The notes: generated by a model not told the origin, from the letters alone. Counted from the stretch's first letter, positions 27,601 through 35,663 are shown. The stretch is DNA of 64,000 nucleotides from Limnohabitans sp. T6-5 (GCF_003063315.1 NZ_NERV01000001.1:124001-188000), one strand, 5' to 3'. Numbers and translations are program-made.

Positions 27601-30212
27601 TCTTGTCCATCGATCAGGCCCCGGTTGCTGAGTGTGCCTGTGGTTTGCAGCTGGGTGGTTTTGGCGGTGATTTGGCCGCCAGCTTTGTTGTTGATGTCAG
27701 TTGCTTGCACGCGCAGGGTTTGGCCTGCTTGCACGTTGCCGCTGTTGATGACGTTGGCAGCCTCCACGGTGGCATTGCCGTTCGCAATGGCTTTGCCTGT
27801 GTTGTTGAAGTCGCTGGCGATGTGCGCCGTCAGATCGCCTTTGGAGAGGATTTGTCCGTCGTTACTCAGGCTTTGGCTGTCGATCTTCAAAGTTTTATCA
27901 GCAATGAGGGTGCCTGCGCTGTTGCTGATGGCCAGTGTGGGGGTTAATGCAGCCTTTTGAAGCGCCACAGGGTCTTGCAGACTGAGCACTTGGCCTGCGC
28001 TGATGAGACCTGCGGTGTTGTTGATTTGTTGGCTGCTGAGGATGGACACGTCCTGGCTTGCACGAATGGCCCCTTGCTTGTTTTGCAGCTTGACCGTGGT
28101 GATGCGGATGGCTTGGCCTTCGATGCCGGTTTGGACTTGGCTGTTGTCTGTCAGGGTGTTGGTGTTTTTGATTTCCTGGGCGTTGAGCACGGTTTGGGTT
28201 GAGCTGCGGATCAGGCCTTGATCGTTGTCCAGGGTGCCGGTTGCTTGCACACGGATGTCCGACAGGCTGAGGATTTGGCCCTGGCTGGTGTTGGCTGTGC
28301 TGGTGCTGTCAATGGCCAACGCGCCTTTGCTGGCGATGTAGCCTGCGTTGTTGTTGAGTTGTCCGGCCTTGACGGTGAGCTGGCCTTGTGCAAACAGTCC
28401 GCCTTGGCCTTTGCCATCGCCTTGCACATGGCCAGGGTATTGGCTGGCCTGGCTGTTGTTGAGGTCTTGGCCATGGGTGTCAATGCTCAGTTGAGTGCCG
28501 CTTTGGATCAGGCCGGCCTGGTTGACCAGTGCCCCGGTCTGCAGCGCCACGGCTTGACTGGCCAGCAATGTGCCATGGGTGTTGTTGAGGGTTTGCTGAT
28601 GGGTGTCAACGCTGAGGTTTTGCGCAGTGATGTTGCCCTGGATGTTGTCGAGCTGGCCGACGTTCACCTGGACTTGTGCGCCACTGATGTTGCCTCGGGT
28701 GTTGTCGAGTTGTGCGTGGTCTGTCGTGGTCAGCTTGAGCAGGCCGCTTTTTTGGATGGCACTGATGGTTGCGTCACGGGTGATGATGTTGCCCGATGTG
28801 GCGCGTATGTCGAGCTGGCCTGCGTTAATTTGTGCACCGGTCAGGTCTACGCTGGATGCGCTGAGTGTGAACAGGCCACCGGCCAGAGTTTGGCCTTGCA
28901 GTTGCACGCCTTGGGTGGTGTTGAGGGTGAGGTCGCCGCTGTCCGCCAGTTTGCCGTCGCGTTGAATGCCTGATCCGATGGCGCTGCCTGGGGCTGTGCT
29001 GAGCGTGGCAGCCGTGAAGGTGGCGTGGCTTTGCGCGGCCATGATGGCACCTTTGCCGGTTTGAACGATGTCTGCAGGTGTGGTGATGTTCAGTGGACCA
29101 CCTGCGTAGATGCTGGCGGTGTTGTCGATGCGTCCTTGCGTGCGGATGTTCAGGTCTTGCGTGGACTGGATGCTGCCGCTGTTAGCGAGCCAGCCTTCGT
29201 GGCTGAGGGTCAGGGGGCCGTTGTTGGCCTGGATTTGTCCAGCATTGCGCACGCCAAGGCCTGCTTCTGTGCCCATGAGGTGGATCTTGCCTGCGTACAT
29301 GCCGCCCAGTTGCGCGACATCCACGGCCACAGCAGGTGCAGACGATGTGATTGCAGTCGGGCTGGTTTGAGGTCTGCTACCAGGAGCCACGCTGGCAGAT
29401 GGGATGTCATTGACACCGGTGACCACTTGCAGTTCATTGGCCCACACGCCTGCGTTGATTTGCAGTGCCCGTGTGAGGATGGCGGTGTAGTCCGTGCCTC
29501 GGGTGTCAAGGCCTTGGCCGTCAATGCGCACGGTGCCGCCCTGCACGCGGAAACTGTCCAGACTGCCGCCATTCATGACCGCGGTGCCAGTGGTCAGCGT
29601 GACGCGGCTGGCATTGATGAAGCCGCCGCCGTTGACGGCAATGCCCGAAGGGTTGGCCAAAATAACTTCGGCGCGTTGACCGGCCACTTCAACGTAGCCT
29701 TTGAGTTGGCTGGGGTTGCTGGAATTGACTTCATTCAGAATGACGCGCGCACTGCCAGTCGCCAGCCACGGGTTGCCTTGCACCCAACCGCCTTGTTGGG
29801 TTTGTACGTTGGTGCGGCTGTTGTTGAGGATGGCCCCGTTGCTCTGCACATCAAATTGGCTGTAGACGTTGCGTGACACCCCCGCTGCACTGGGTGTTTG
29901 GATGTTGACCTGCGGCAACCCGTTGGCGGTTTGCAAGACCGTCGCTTGTTGATGGCCTGGCGCTTGCCGATAAGCCACCACTTGCGCGCGGGCATCCAGC
30001 GTAGGCCACGCCCACAGCACAGACCCCAAAGCACACAACACTGCAAAATTGATGGCACTGACTGTGCCCGTGTCCCTGTCAGCCATTGCTGGGGGACCCA
30101 AGGCCATAGCCTCCCCTCTGGAGCCCTTGCCCTGAGACGACGAGGTTTCTGCCACTGCCATGAACTGGCCGCGTTGTTGATTGAAAATGATGCGGAATAG
30201 ATTTCTGTTCAT
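21624..30212 (-). CDS. cdiA: CdiA-like two-partner-secretion exoprotein with C-terminal nuclease-like toxin
   Basis: 2,862 residues, the only full-length exoprotein here. Residues 1-25 are an extended signal peptide region (FRIIFNQQRGQFMAVAE), followed by a hydrophobic signal core near 45-70. The TPS domain covers about 75-250, with NPWLATGSARVILNEV and NPSGIAVNGGGFINASRV. Haemagglutinin-type repeats fill residues 300-2400. A pretoxin-like stretch contains FNADMNNRQLHPSEVQRIKG. The last 150 residues carry NCFDGVYFKGDQVIVNEVKP near residue 2777, then TQGTIQWVEDRARALI. The Asp and Glu-x-Lys spacing fits a PD-(D/E)XK nuclease, so the toxin is probably a DNase or RNase; this is inference. It follows tpsB by 97 bases and overlaps the immunity gene by four. 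Confidence 0.9.
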   Translation of the reverse strand: MNRNLFRIIFNQQRGQFMAVAETSSSQGKGSRGEAMALGPPAMADRDTGTVSAINFAVLCALGSVLWAWPTLDARAQVVAYRQAPGHQQATVLQTANGLPQVNIQTPSAAGVSRNVYSQFDVQSNGAILNNSRTNVQTQQGGWVQGNPWLATGSARVILNEVNSSNPSQLKGYVEVAGQRAEVILANPSGIAVNGGGFINASRVTLTTGTAVMNGGSLDSFRVQGGTVRIDGQGLDTRGTDYTAILTRALQINAGVWANELQVVTGVNDIPSASVAPGSRPQTSPTAITSSAPAVAVDVAQLGGMYAGKIHLMGTEAGLGVRNAGQIQANNGPLTLSHEGWLANSGSIQSTQDLNIRTQGRIDNTASIYAGGPLNITTPADIVQTGKGAIMAAQSHATFTAATLSTAPGSAIGSGIQRDGKLADSGDLTLNTTQGVQLQGQTLAGGLFTLSASSVDLTGAQINAGQLDIRATSGNIITRDATISAIQKSGLLKLTTTDHAQLDNTRGNISGAQVQVNVGQLDNIQGNITAQNLSVDTHQQTLNNTHGTLLASQAVALQTGALVNQAGLIQSGTQLSIDTHGQDLNNSQASQYPGHVQGDGKGQGGLFAQGQLTVKAGQLNNNAGYIASKGALAIDSTSTANTSQGQILSLSDIRVQATGTLDNDQGLIRSSTQTVLNAQEIKNTNTLTDNSQVQTGIEGQAIRITTVKLQNKQGAIRASQDVSILSSQQINNTAGLISAGQVLSLQDPVALQKAALTPTLAISNSAGTLIADKTLKIDSQSLSNDGQILSKGDLTAHIASDFNNTGKAIANGNATVEAANVINSGNVQAGQTLRVQATDINNKAGGQITAKTTQLQTTGTLSNRGLIDGQDTQLDVATLNNIATGRIYGDRLSIAATTVLNDSETLNGTKTSAVIAARERLDIGAQTITNREGALIFSAGDMYIGGQIDAKRHATGQAGTLNNNSATIEALGNLSMSTATLNNTNEHFATELRPDGTTEKRFYIQPEGNSQKYLESAFIKVNKGELITYTWPNGNNGPTELGKTPVPIPGQFNCTGQGDAQVCQAVSGKEYGPTDPAWSYFKLTTPAVEPTQPTLTMPVQPAGADACKTGTASYNASACTTYQTALTQYNRDKATYDTTWSQYKTAHTQWEADTINAYDGLVNAITSYNASFKSGTFVKWTQYELDRSYQKSVVTKSDPGKILSGGSMSLTGSNLLNDKSQILAGGTLTGDLHNLTHTKVEGQFVTHEDGKAQYHDTRTVRYWFWLFTKDRWGDEIPYHDAQTQTIDLPVSVRQSNTKINGTGTQLPDVAIISVKANTSGPAQANARNATTVRSSTPNTQLPSNSLYKTHPETTSRYLVETDPQYAGYKTWLGSDYMLRALNLDPGNTQKRLGDGFYEQKLIREQVALLTGKRFLGDYTSDEQGYMALMNNGLTTAKALGLRPGIALSAAQVAQLTSDMVWLVETSVTLPDGSTQKVLVPQVYVRVNEGDLDGTGALIGGKDVKLKLSGDLTNSGTIAGRDVMEINAKNIHNLGGRLSADTLRAKATQDIHNVGGSFEAQSKLDVNAGRDLNVVTTTNTTTPSSSVIASEARQSSNSTTPLSSVIASAARQSSNSISNTSIDRVAGLYVKGSAGALLASAGRDLNLNAAAVSNAGTGDSQLSAVNNLNLGTVTTASSQSLNWDANNHLRQSSSQDVGSQIKAGGNVTLHAGQDLNAKAAQVSAGQALKATAGNSVNITAGQASETFDEARKSTSKGFLSSTTTNTQIKSASTTAQGANFEGNSVNITAGKDQNIKGSSVLADQNVNLSAGGNVKIEAAQNTSTSSNFNQTTKSGLFGGGGLSVTLGKQMQSVDSQGQGSTAAGSTVGSTGGNVSITAGQTYTQTGSDVITPGLNSPSGSGNIDITAQKIDITEARETGSQSTEQKFKQSGLTLAITSPVISALQTTNNQLQAAGNTSSGRMQALAAANAAMNLKQGADAVSAGQAMAGGNAADKMGGIGISASIGASSNQSQQQSNAISAKGSKVNAGGNVSITATGAGKDSDITLQGSNVQAGKTATLKADDQVNIVAAQNTTQESSNSSNKSGSIGVGMQLGARGGQAGVTVSASAGKGSGVGNSTTYTNSQVSGNTVNIESGGDTNLKGAVVKGEQVKANVGGNLNIASLQDSSQYKEKSQQLGGSVTFGPSPGGSLNAGQTKINSGYKSVNEQSAIRAGDGGFQVNVQGKTELIGGQITSTQAAIDNNKNSYEAKQGTTTTDLQNSAKFSANSVGVGIGAGAPSPGAALSSSMSGAGFGKDSGSASSTTTAGISGVTGNTAARTGDQSTSIAPIFDKDKVQKEVAAQVAITSEFGKQASKIGGTEADKQRDDLKSQAKQAQGSGNTEKAQALLAEAAKWDEGGAYRVAMHTVIGGLSGGTAGAVGAGAASAAAPTLNELQSQLETDLKKAGLGDSASKVIAGLAGGTTAAAIGAAASGGSVAGGATAFNADMNNRQLHPSEVQRIKGLAAEKARETCRGNNDCEKKANLYWTDMLERAAEGRVDTQEDKKNQAYFNQIIGASGKPGTEAALGMGERFFNDLSEAQRLLKATAGAPILDSQGRPVMGTDGKPQTYFSATQAQRDNPNGNIFPGGSPNNQVSVIPGKDQRDETRLERLNTPNGQAVPDTTIEETLFGARLPTKGAAQGVQAAGRAWESSKVLSAGEIAMSNGGNISAQQITRVGTPAALNAAERNTLSNLDSLSSGQAGAVREHVSNSYFERNGFKAMDGKCGGSNCFDGVYFKGDQVIVNEVKPLNADGSIKLSPAAGTLPTQGTIQWVEDRARALIATKDPVKMETGYAILSAKNSGNLTTVISGVNQNGMVVVKVKP
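25371..25478. repeat. Palindromic repeat element, two tandem in-frame 54-bp copies
   Basis: Two head-to-tail units of exactly 54 bases (25371-25424 and 25425-25478), differing at a few positions. Each contains GCCGCGCTTCGCTCGCAATG or its GCTGCG variant. They lie inside cdiA and add two 18-residue repeats that contain SSVIASEARQSSNS and SSVIASAARQSSNS without breaking the frame. Orphan module 2 has one unit at the matching place. Confidence 0.88.
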
Positions 30213-30309
30213 GCCGTAAACCCCTGGTTGTCAATTTCAAGAAATCAATTCAATGACGAGCACGAATGTTGTGTTCGCCTTGAAAAGTGGATGCCATCAC
30301 CGATGCTTG

Positions 30310-32052
30310 TCAAAAACTCAGGCTGGCAGTGAACCCCGCCGTATAAGAAGCCGTTTTGAACTGCTCAGGTTTTGACAGGGGTTGGCCAATGAAAGCGTCG
30401 TATTGGAGTTTGTGGAGTTGCCCACGCAAACCCAGCACTGCGCCCGTTAGCCGTGTACCGACCAATTTGTCAGCCGTTGCACCACCGACTTGTCCGTGAT
30501 CGATGCCCAGATAAAACTGATGACCTGGGACAAGGGGGGTGACCATTTCGTTGCGCAGCACCCAACCGCGCTCAGCGCTGAGCACGCTCAAACCATCAAA
30601 CCCGCGCACGCTGAATCGACCGCCAATGGCCATGCGGTCTTGCGGGGTGAGGGGGGTGTTGTTGTATTGAGCGCGCAGCTGACCGTTGTAATTCCAAGCT
30701 CTCGCGCCCAGCATGAGTGGCTGCTGCAAATTGCCTTCTACCAGCCACAGCCGCATGCGCGAGGTGCCTTCACCAAAAGCTTCTTCCGGCGCGGGCAATG
30801 AACCCCAGTCGCCTGTGCCATGTCGGTAGCTCAAGCTGCCTTCTGCACTGCCTTGACCTATGAAACGCTTGTGGCCCAAGCTCCATTCAAAACCACCCAC
30901 AACACGTCGCTGAACCTGGACTTCAGTGTCGTCAATGAAGTTGTTGGATTGACGCTGAAATCCTTTGACAGCGATTGTGGTTTTTCCGACCGCGTCGCGG
31001 TGAATGAGGCGAGACAGTTTGACCTCGGTGTTTCGACTGGTTCCGCTGTACAGGTAATCTTGTTGAGCGCCTGCAACGGTCTGGCGATAACGGTTGTAGC
31101 TTTGGGTGGCTGAGAAAAGCCAGTAACCGAACGGCAATGAGTAATGCACGGTGTATCCCTTGGTGCCTCGGGCGCCAGGCTCCGAACCTCCGAGATCACG
31201 GTTCAAGGTGACGTAAAACAAATCACTCAGGGTCCACCAGTTGTCGTAGCTGAGGGTTGCGCTGCCTTGGTATTTGCCAGTGCTCGGCAAGCCGCTGTCG
31301 TCGGCTGTGATGTTGAGGCGAAACGGGAAGGGCTGGCTGTGTTGAATACGAATATCGCTGTAGCCGGGCTCTGAAGCAGGTGCAATTTGTATGTCAGCTT
31401 CGGCTGTTGGAACACGCTTGAAATTCTCTAACGCTTGCTCGATGTCTCGTAAATTGAGAATGTCACCTTGTCGTATGGGGACCGTATTCCATTGGGTTGC
31501 CCGGTGTTGTGCGCCGTTTTGTGGGGCTTGCCACTGGATGCTATTGACCTTGCCATAGACCAATTGAAGCGCCAATGTGCCGGTTTGCAGGTTTTGCGGG
31601 CTGGCCAGCACGCGGCTGGTCACAAAGCCTTGGGCGATCAATTGGTTTTGGAGTCGGTCAATGATCAGCTGGATGCCTTTGGCGCCGATGCAACGCCCCA
31701 CCGGGTCGTCTGGCGTGCCGTCGGCCAATGTCTTCGCCGCATCGATCATGCCCTTTGGATAAGCATCGAGGCCTGCGTCAAGGGTGATGCGCTGAATGAT
31801 GAAGCAGGGACTTTCATCGGTCGGCAACAACGCCTGTGGTGACGATGCCGGAGCAGTCAGCCTCACATCAACCGTTTTTTCCTGCTCCAGCCTTTGTTGC
31901 GTGGTTCGTTCTTGTGCGCGCCGCTCTTGCTCCGTCGATAGATTGTTGACGGCAGGGGGTCCAATTTGCGCATGCGCCCAAATGCAGTGCAAGGACAAAA
32001 GGGTCGTGGCTGATATTTGTTTGGCCGCTGAAAATTTTTTTCTGTGCTTCAT
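30310..32052 (-). CDS. cdiB: TpsB/CdiB outer-membrane transporter (ShlB/FhaC family)
   Basis: A 580-residue outer-membrane protein of normal length. Residues 1-29 form a signal peptide (ending WAHAQ). A periplasmic POTRA part covers about 85-230 (CFIIQRITLD, GFVTSRVLASPQNLQTGTLA). The rest is a 16-strand-type barrel, with FNITADDSG-like, DRMAIGGRFSVRGFDG and FLGIDHGQVGG motifs typical of ShlB/FhaC proteins, and an aromatic C-terminal residue (FTASLSF). It exports the CdiA-like protein encoded 97 bases downstream by recognising its TPS domain. The gene is first in the operon; the AT-rich region upstream holds the likely promoter. Confidence 0.93.
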   Translation of the reverse strand: MKHRKKFSAAKQISATTLLSLHCIWAHAQIGPPAVNNLSTEQERRAQERTTQQRLEQEKTVDVRLTAPASSPQALLPTDESPCFIIQRITLDAGLDAYPKGMIDAAKTLADGTPDDPVGRCIGAKGIQLIIDRLQNQLIAQGFVTSRVLASPQNLQTGTLALQLVYGKVNSIQWQAPQNGAQHRATQWNTVPIRQGDILNLRDIEQALENFKRVPTAEADIQIAPASEPGYSDIRIQHSQPFPFRLNITADDSGLPSTGKYQGSATLSYDNWWTLSDLFYVTLNRDLGGSEPGARGTKGYTVHYSLPFGYWLFSATQSYNRYRQTVAGAQQDYLYSGTSRNTEVKLSRLIHRDAVGKTTIAVKGFQRQSNNFIDDTEVQVQRRVVGGFEWSLGHKRFIGQGSAEGSLSYRHGTGDWGSLPAPEEAFGEGTSRMRLWLVEGNLQQPLMLGARAWNYNGQLRAQYNNTPLTPQDRMAIGGRFSVRGFDGLSVLSAERGWVLRNEMVTPLVPGHQFYLGIDHGQVGGATADKLVGTRLTGAVLGLRGQLHKLQYDAFIGQPLSKPEQFKTASYTAGFTASLSF

Positions 32053-32463
32053 TTGCTCTGCTTACTCTGGTATCCGCTTAGAAAAAACTTCCGACGGAAA
32101 AAATACAAAATATTGATCAAAGAATATTTTTAGATATCACTCTTGTCCCAATGCACATGGGTCTTGGCATTTGTTGGCGCAGTGTTCGACAGTCTGTTTG
32201 GAGTTGTCTGTGCCCAAGCCTGTTTGAAATTCATTGAGCTGAAAATAGTGCGCACTGCGTCTGTGCGAGGATCAATTCCCGGCGGGTTGGCAGCGATGGT
32301 GATATGACGTCCAAGCCCTTGGCTGAAGCGATTTAAAGTGAGAAGCTCTTGCCGATCTCACGATAAATGGCAAGCAAAAAACGATTTCCTCATGAAGTCT
32401 TAAATTTGACCAAGGATCACCCCCCTGATGAATCTCAAGCCTCACGTCTGAAAATTTTTGACT
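32053..32463. promoter_or_regulatory. AT-rich upstream region of the tpsB-cdiA operon
   Basis: About 410 bases without a recognised gene. Close to tpsB lies an inverted repeat, AAAATATT at 32107-32114 and AATATTTT at 32123-32130, separated by eight bases. It could be an operator or simply AT-rich promoter DNA. No clear -35/-10 pair was assigned. Confidence 0.35.
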
Positions 32464-32718
32464 TTAGGTGTTGGTGACGTCAGGTGAGTGGTGCAGCCTT
32501 GCATTGAGTTCATCCACCACTGGCGCCCAAGCTGCATCAAGCACCAACGCTTCGCGTAAAAAGCTGGCCTGTGACGCTGTCCAGAATGGGGCTTCGTGTA
32601 GATGAGTGCTTCCATCCAAGAGACCATGCTTGGCGATGAAGCGGTCAATACTGGCGTCATCACTGGCTTCCCCCAACTGTTCAAAGAGGGTTTTCATACT
32701 TTTTTCAATCAGTTCCAT
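32464..32718 (-). CDS. DUF2789 family protein
   Basis: An 84-residue soluble protein with the family pattern MKTLFEQLGEASDDASIDRF, then APFWTASQASFLREAL and WAPVVDELNARLHH. DUF2789 proteins are small, of unknown function, and common in gamma- and betaproteobacteria. AGAGGA lies seven bases before the ATG. It lies downstream of the FMN reductase and ferritin-like genes on the same strand, 90 bases away, so a shared transcript is possible. Confidence 0.85.
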   Translation of the reverse strand: MELIEKSMKTLFEQLGEASDDASIDRFIAKHGLLDGSTHLHEAPFWTASQASFLREALVLDAAWAPVVDELNARLHHSPDVTNT

Positions 32719-32808
32719 GGAGGATCCTCTGTTCCGACGTGGGCAATAGTGCTGCCCAAAATTGCACTTGTAGTCACTGAGTCGTGTTGGCGATCAGGCA
32801 AGCTTGGC

Positions 32809-33381
32809 TCAGCTGACTTCTGTGGGAGAGGGGGTGACATGCATACGCACCCAAGTCACATAGTGGTCCATCCATTTCTGCGCAAAGGCCAAACTGGCAG
32901 CACCGATGTGACCTTCAGCATCAAAGAAGCCTTCTTTGGCGTGAATAAAGGCTTCAGGTTGACCCATGGTTGATACATCGAGATAGGCCAAGATATTGCG
33001 TAAGTGTTGTTGGGCCAACGCCGTACCTATGGTCCCCACGGAGGCGCCCAATACACCTGCTGGCTTGCCGCCCCAGACGCTCTGCCCATAAGGACGCGAG
33101 GCGTGGTCAATGACATTTTTCAAAACGCCTGGTATGGAGCGGTTGTACTCAGGTGTGACAAACAGCAAGCCTTGCGCCGACTGAATCTGCGACTTCACGC
33201 GCAACACTGCGGCAGCTTGGTGGTCATCGTCATCCTGGTTGTAAAGAGGCAGGTCATCAATTTTGACTGAACTGAAGCTGAAGTCTGATGGCGCCAACTT
33301 GAAAAGTGCCTCTGCCAGTTTTCGGTTCAGAGAATCACGACGCAAACTGCCGACAATGACGGCAATGCAGATGGTGTTCAT
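32809..33381 (-). CDS. NADPH-dependent FMN reductase (ChrR/YieF-type flavoprotein)
   Basis: A 190-residue flavodoxin-fold protein. The FMN-phosphate loop is near the start (VIVGSLRRDSLNRKLAEAL), LLFVTPEYNRSIPGVLKN follows near residue 80, and WGGKPAGVLGASVGTIG near 105. Such enzymes reduce quinones, chromate or azo compounds with two electrons and guard against redox stress. The ATG at 33381 has AAAGGA eight bases upstream and begins the flavodoxin fold, so the 14 codons open further upstream are excluded. It lies 22 bases after the ferritin-like gene, probably in one operon. Confidence 0.9.
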   Translation of the reverse strand: MNTICIAVIVGSLRRDSLNRKLAEALFKLAPSDFSFSSVKIDDLPLYNQDDDDHQAAAVLRVKSQIQSAQGLLFVTPEYNRSIPGVLKNVIDHASRPYGQSVWGGKPAGVLGASVGTIGTALAQQHLRNILAYLDVSTMGQPEAFIHAKEGFFDAEGHIGAASLAFAQKWMDHYVTWVRMHVTPSPTEVS

Positions 33382-33403
33382 GGATATGTCCTTTACAGCA
33401 GAT

Positions 33404-33946
33404 TCAGGCGTGCTGCATGCCACTGAGTAGACTCGCCAAGTCTTCGGCGTGCTCCTCTTCTACCGCCAAGATGCGTTTGAGCAAATCGCTGGTGGTTGAA
33501 TCTTTGTCACCAATGTTTTGTATGGTCTCTCGGTAACTTTGGATGGCAATGCGTTCGGCCACCAGGTTTTCGCGAATCATGTCCTCCAGATTTGTACCGG
33601 CGAAATATTCGGCATGACTGCGTCTTTGGAGGGTGTCAGGTGTGAAGTCTGGCTCCCCACCCAGCTGCACAATGCGGGCAGCCAAAATATCAGCGTGCGC
33701 CAGCTCCTCATTGGAGTGGGTCAAAAATTCTTCAGCTACCGCGCGTGAGTTGATGCCATTGGCCATGAAATAATGACGACGATAACGCAGCACACAGACC
33801 AACTCTGTGGCCAAGGCCTGATTGAGTTGTTCAAGCAACTCACCCCGATCAGCTTCGTAGTTGGATGTGACGGCCCCCTGATCCAAATGCTCGCGCGCTT
33901 CACGGCGAAGAACCTGAACTTCCGTGGTGTTGAACTGTGTGGACAT
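33404..33946 (-). CDS. Bacterioferritin-like ferroxidase
   Basis: A 180-residue four-helix protein. Iron-ligand patterns are visible: ALATELVCVLRYRRHYF (Glu), FLTHSNEELAHADILAARI (Glu...His), LVAERIAIQSYRE (Glu) and ILAVEEEHAEDLASLL (Glu-x-x-His). These fit the ferritin-like diiron site of the bacterioferritin family. The function is probably iron storage or detoxification. The conserved haem-ligand methionine of classical Bfr was not located with confidence. The gene is divergent from the fumC unit and precedes the FMN reductase on the same strand. Confidence 0.88.
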   Translation of the reverse strand: MSTQFNTTEVQVLRREAREHLDQGAVTSNYEADRGELLEQLNQALATELVCVLRYRRHYFMANGINSRAVAEEFLTHSNEELAHADILAARIVQLGGEPDFTPDTLQRRSHAEYFAGTNLEDMIRENLVAERIAIQSYRETIQNIGDKDSTTSDLLKRILAVEEEHAEDLASLLSGMQHA

Positions 33947-34047
33947 CTTGGCCTCGCAAAAATAAAAGCTTACTTTGCAACAATGCCTAGAACGACACCG
34001 TTTGACAGCACACAGACGAGCAAGTCCAGCAATGCGCCAATGGGATC

Positions 34048-34209
34048 ATGCAAACTCAACGTCATGACCCTCAGCCGGTCACTGGAACACTGACACCCGA
34101 TACCGGACTCCCCGGACAAGCGTCTGTTGGGTGCGATGAGCAGGACTTTGCAGAGCGCCATGACGATCCAGAACAAGCCGAGGAACTGGAGCGCCAGCAA
34201 GACGCATGA
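34048..34209 (+). CDS. Small ORF, start-stop coupled to fumC
   Basis: A 53-residue hydrophilic, acidic frame opening with MQTQRHDPQPVTGTLTPDTG and ending in EQAEELERQQDA. It is not recognised. Its TGA overlaps the fumC ATG by four bases (ATGA), the arrangement of coupled genes, and fumC has no close ribosome binding site of its own. The ORF has only a weak GGGA upstream. It could be a real small protein or a leader that sets fumC translation. An alternative is a chance frame. Confidence 0.45.
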   Translation: MQTQRHDPQPVTGTLTPDTGLPGQASVGCDEQDFAERHDDPEQAEELERQQDA

Positions 34210-35567
34210 ATGCGACACGGACCGAAACCGACAGCTTTGGATCTTTGGAGATTCCAGCTGATGCGCTGTGGGGCGTGCACACAGCCCGCAGTCTGCACTT
34301 TTTCGCCATCGGCACGCAGCGCATGCCCCTGGAAATCATCCACGCCATGGCGCACATCAAGGCAGCGGCGGCAACAGTCAACTGGCAGCTGGGCCTGCTC
34401 GATGAGACCAAGGCATTGGCCATTGCTGCGGCCGCACGACGCATTGCCGCTGCAGAGTTTGATGACGCCTTCCCTCTCTCCGTGTGGCAAACCGGATCCG
34501 GCACGCAAAGCCATATGAATCTCAATGAAGTCATTGCCACGCTCGCCAAGCAAGCTGGTGTGCTCGTGCATGCCAACGACGACGTCAACCTGGGTCAGTC
34601 AAGCAACGATGTATTTCCCACAGCAATGAACATCGCCGCACTGCAGCAAACCCTTGGCAGGCTCTCGCCAGAACTGCATGCACTGTATGAGTCGATACTG
34701 GAAAAAGCCATGGCATTCAAGGACCTGGCTAAGGTCGGCCGTACCCATTTGCAGGACGCCACGCCCATCACCCTGGGCCAGGAATTCAGTGGCTATGCAG
34801 CGCAACTGGCCCTGTGTCAGGACAGCGTTCACCATGCATTGGAAGCGGTGGCTGGTCTGGCCATCGGCGGCACCGCGGTGGGCACAGGCCTCAATACCCA
34901 TCCCGAATTTGGCAGCCGAGTGGCCAGCCTGCTGGTCACGCAACTGGACTTACCCCTGCGTCAGTCCAACAACTTGTTTGCCGCCATGGCGGGGCATGAG
35001 GCATTGGTGGCTCTGCATGCCAGCTTGCGCATGCTGGCGATCGCATTGAACAAAATCGGCAACGACATCCGCCTCATGGGCAGCGGCCCGCGCGCTGGCC
35101 TCGGCGAGTTGCTGCTGCCGCAAAACGAAGCAGGCAGCTCCATCATGCCCGGCAAGGTCAACCCCACGCAGATCGAAGCACTGTGCATGGTCTGTGCACA
35201 AGTCATGGGACATGACGTGGCAATCGGAATTGCCGCAAGCCAGGGACAACTTGAGCTGAATGTCTACAAGCCCTTGATTGCCATGAATGTGCTGGACAGC
35301 ATCCGGCTACTGGGTGATGCCATGCACAGCTTTCGACTGCATTGCCTGGCAGGCCTGAAAGCAAACCTGCCACAACTGGCCCATAACCTGGAGCGGTCAC
35401 TGATGTTGGTCACGGCACTGAGCCCCCATATTGGCTATGACCGGGCTGCACAAATTGCCAAGCTGGCGCAACAAGAAGGCACCACGCTTCGCGAGGCCGC
35501 ACTTCAGCTGGGTGCGGTCACGCCCGCACAGTTTGATGAATGGGTCGATCCGCGTGCCATGCTGTAA
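34206..35567 (+). CDS. fumC: Fumarate hydratase, class II
   Basis: A 453-residue member of the fumarase/aspartase superfamily, of normal length. WQTGSGTQSHMNLNEV near residue 97 marks fumarase rather than aspartase. GRTHLQDATP near 177 carries the catalytic-site His. GSSIMPGKVNPTQIEA near 311 is the family signature, with the mobile-loop Ser. The enzyme interconverts fumarate and L-malate in the citric acid cycle; class II is oxygen-stable and iron-independent. The His-for-Asn change in the usual TGSGTQSNMN motif is a small deviation. Translation appears coupled to the overlapping small ORF. Confidence 0.95.
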   Translation: MNATRTETDSFGSLEIPADALWGVHTARSLHFFAIGTQRMPLEIIHAMAHIKAAAATVNWQLGLLDETKALAIAAAARRIAAAEFDDAFPLSVWQTGSGTQSHMNLNEVIATLAKQAGVLVHANDDVNLGQSSNDVFPTAMNIAALQQTLGRLSPELHALYESILEKAMAFKDLAKVGRTHLQDATPITLGQEFSGYAAQLALCQDSVHHALEAVAGLAIGGTAVGTGLNTHPEFGSRVASLLVTQLDLPLRQSNNLFAAMAGHEALVALHASLRMLAIALNKIGNDIRLMGSGPRAGLGELLLPQNEAGSSIMPGKVNPTQIEALCMVCAQVMGHDVAIGIAASQGQLELNVYKPLIAMNVLDSIRLLGDAMHSFRLHCLAGLKANLPQLAHNLERSLMLVTALSPHIGYDRAAQIAKLAQQEGTTLREAALQLGAVTPAQFDEWVDPRAML

Positions 35568-35663
35568 AGAACCCTTGGCAATAGCCCACACACACCACAG
35601 AAGACGTCTTTTTCCTGTGCCAATAACGACCAACAAAGTGATCTAAGCTTTTGTTTTTGTTCA

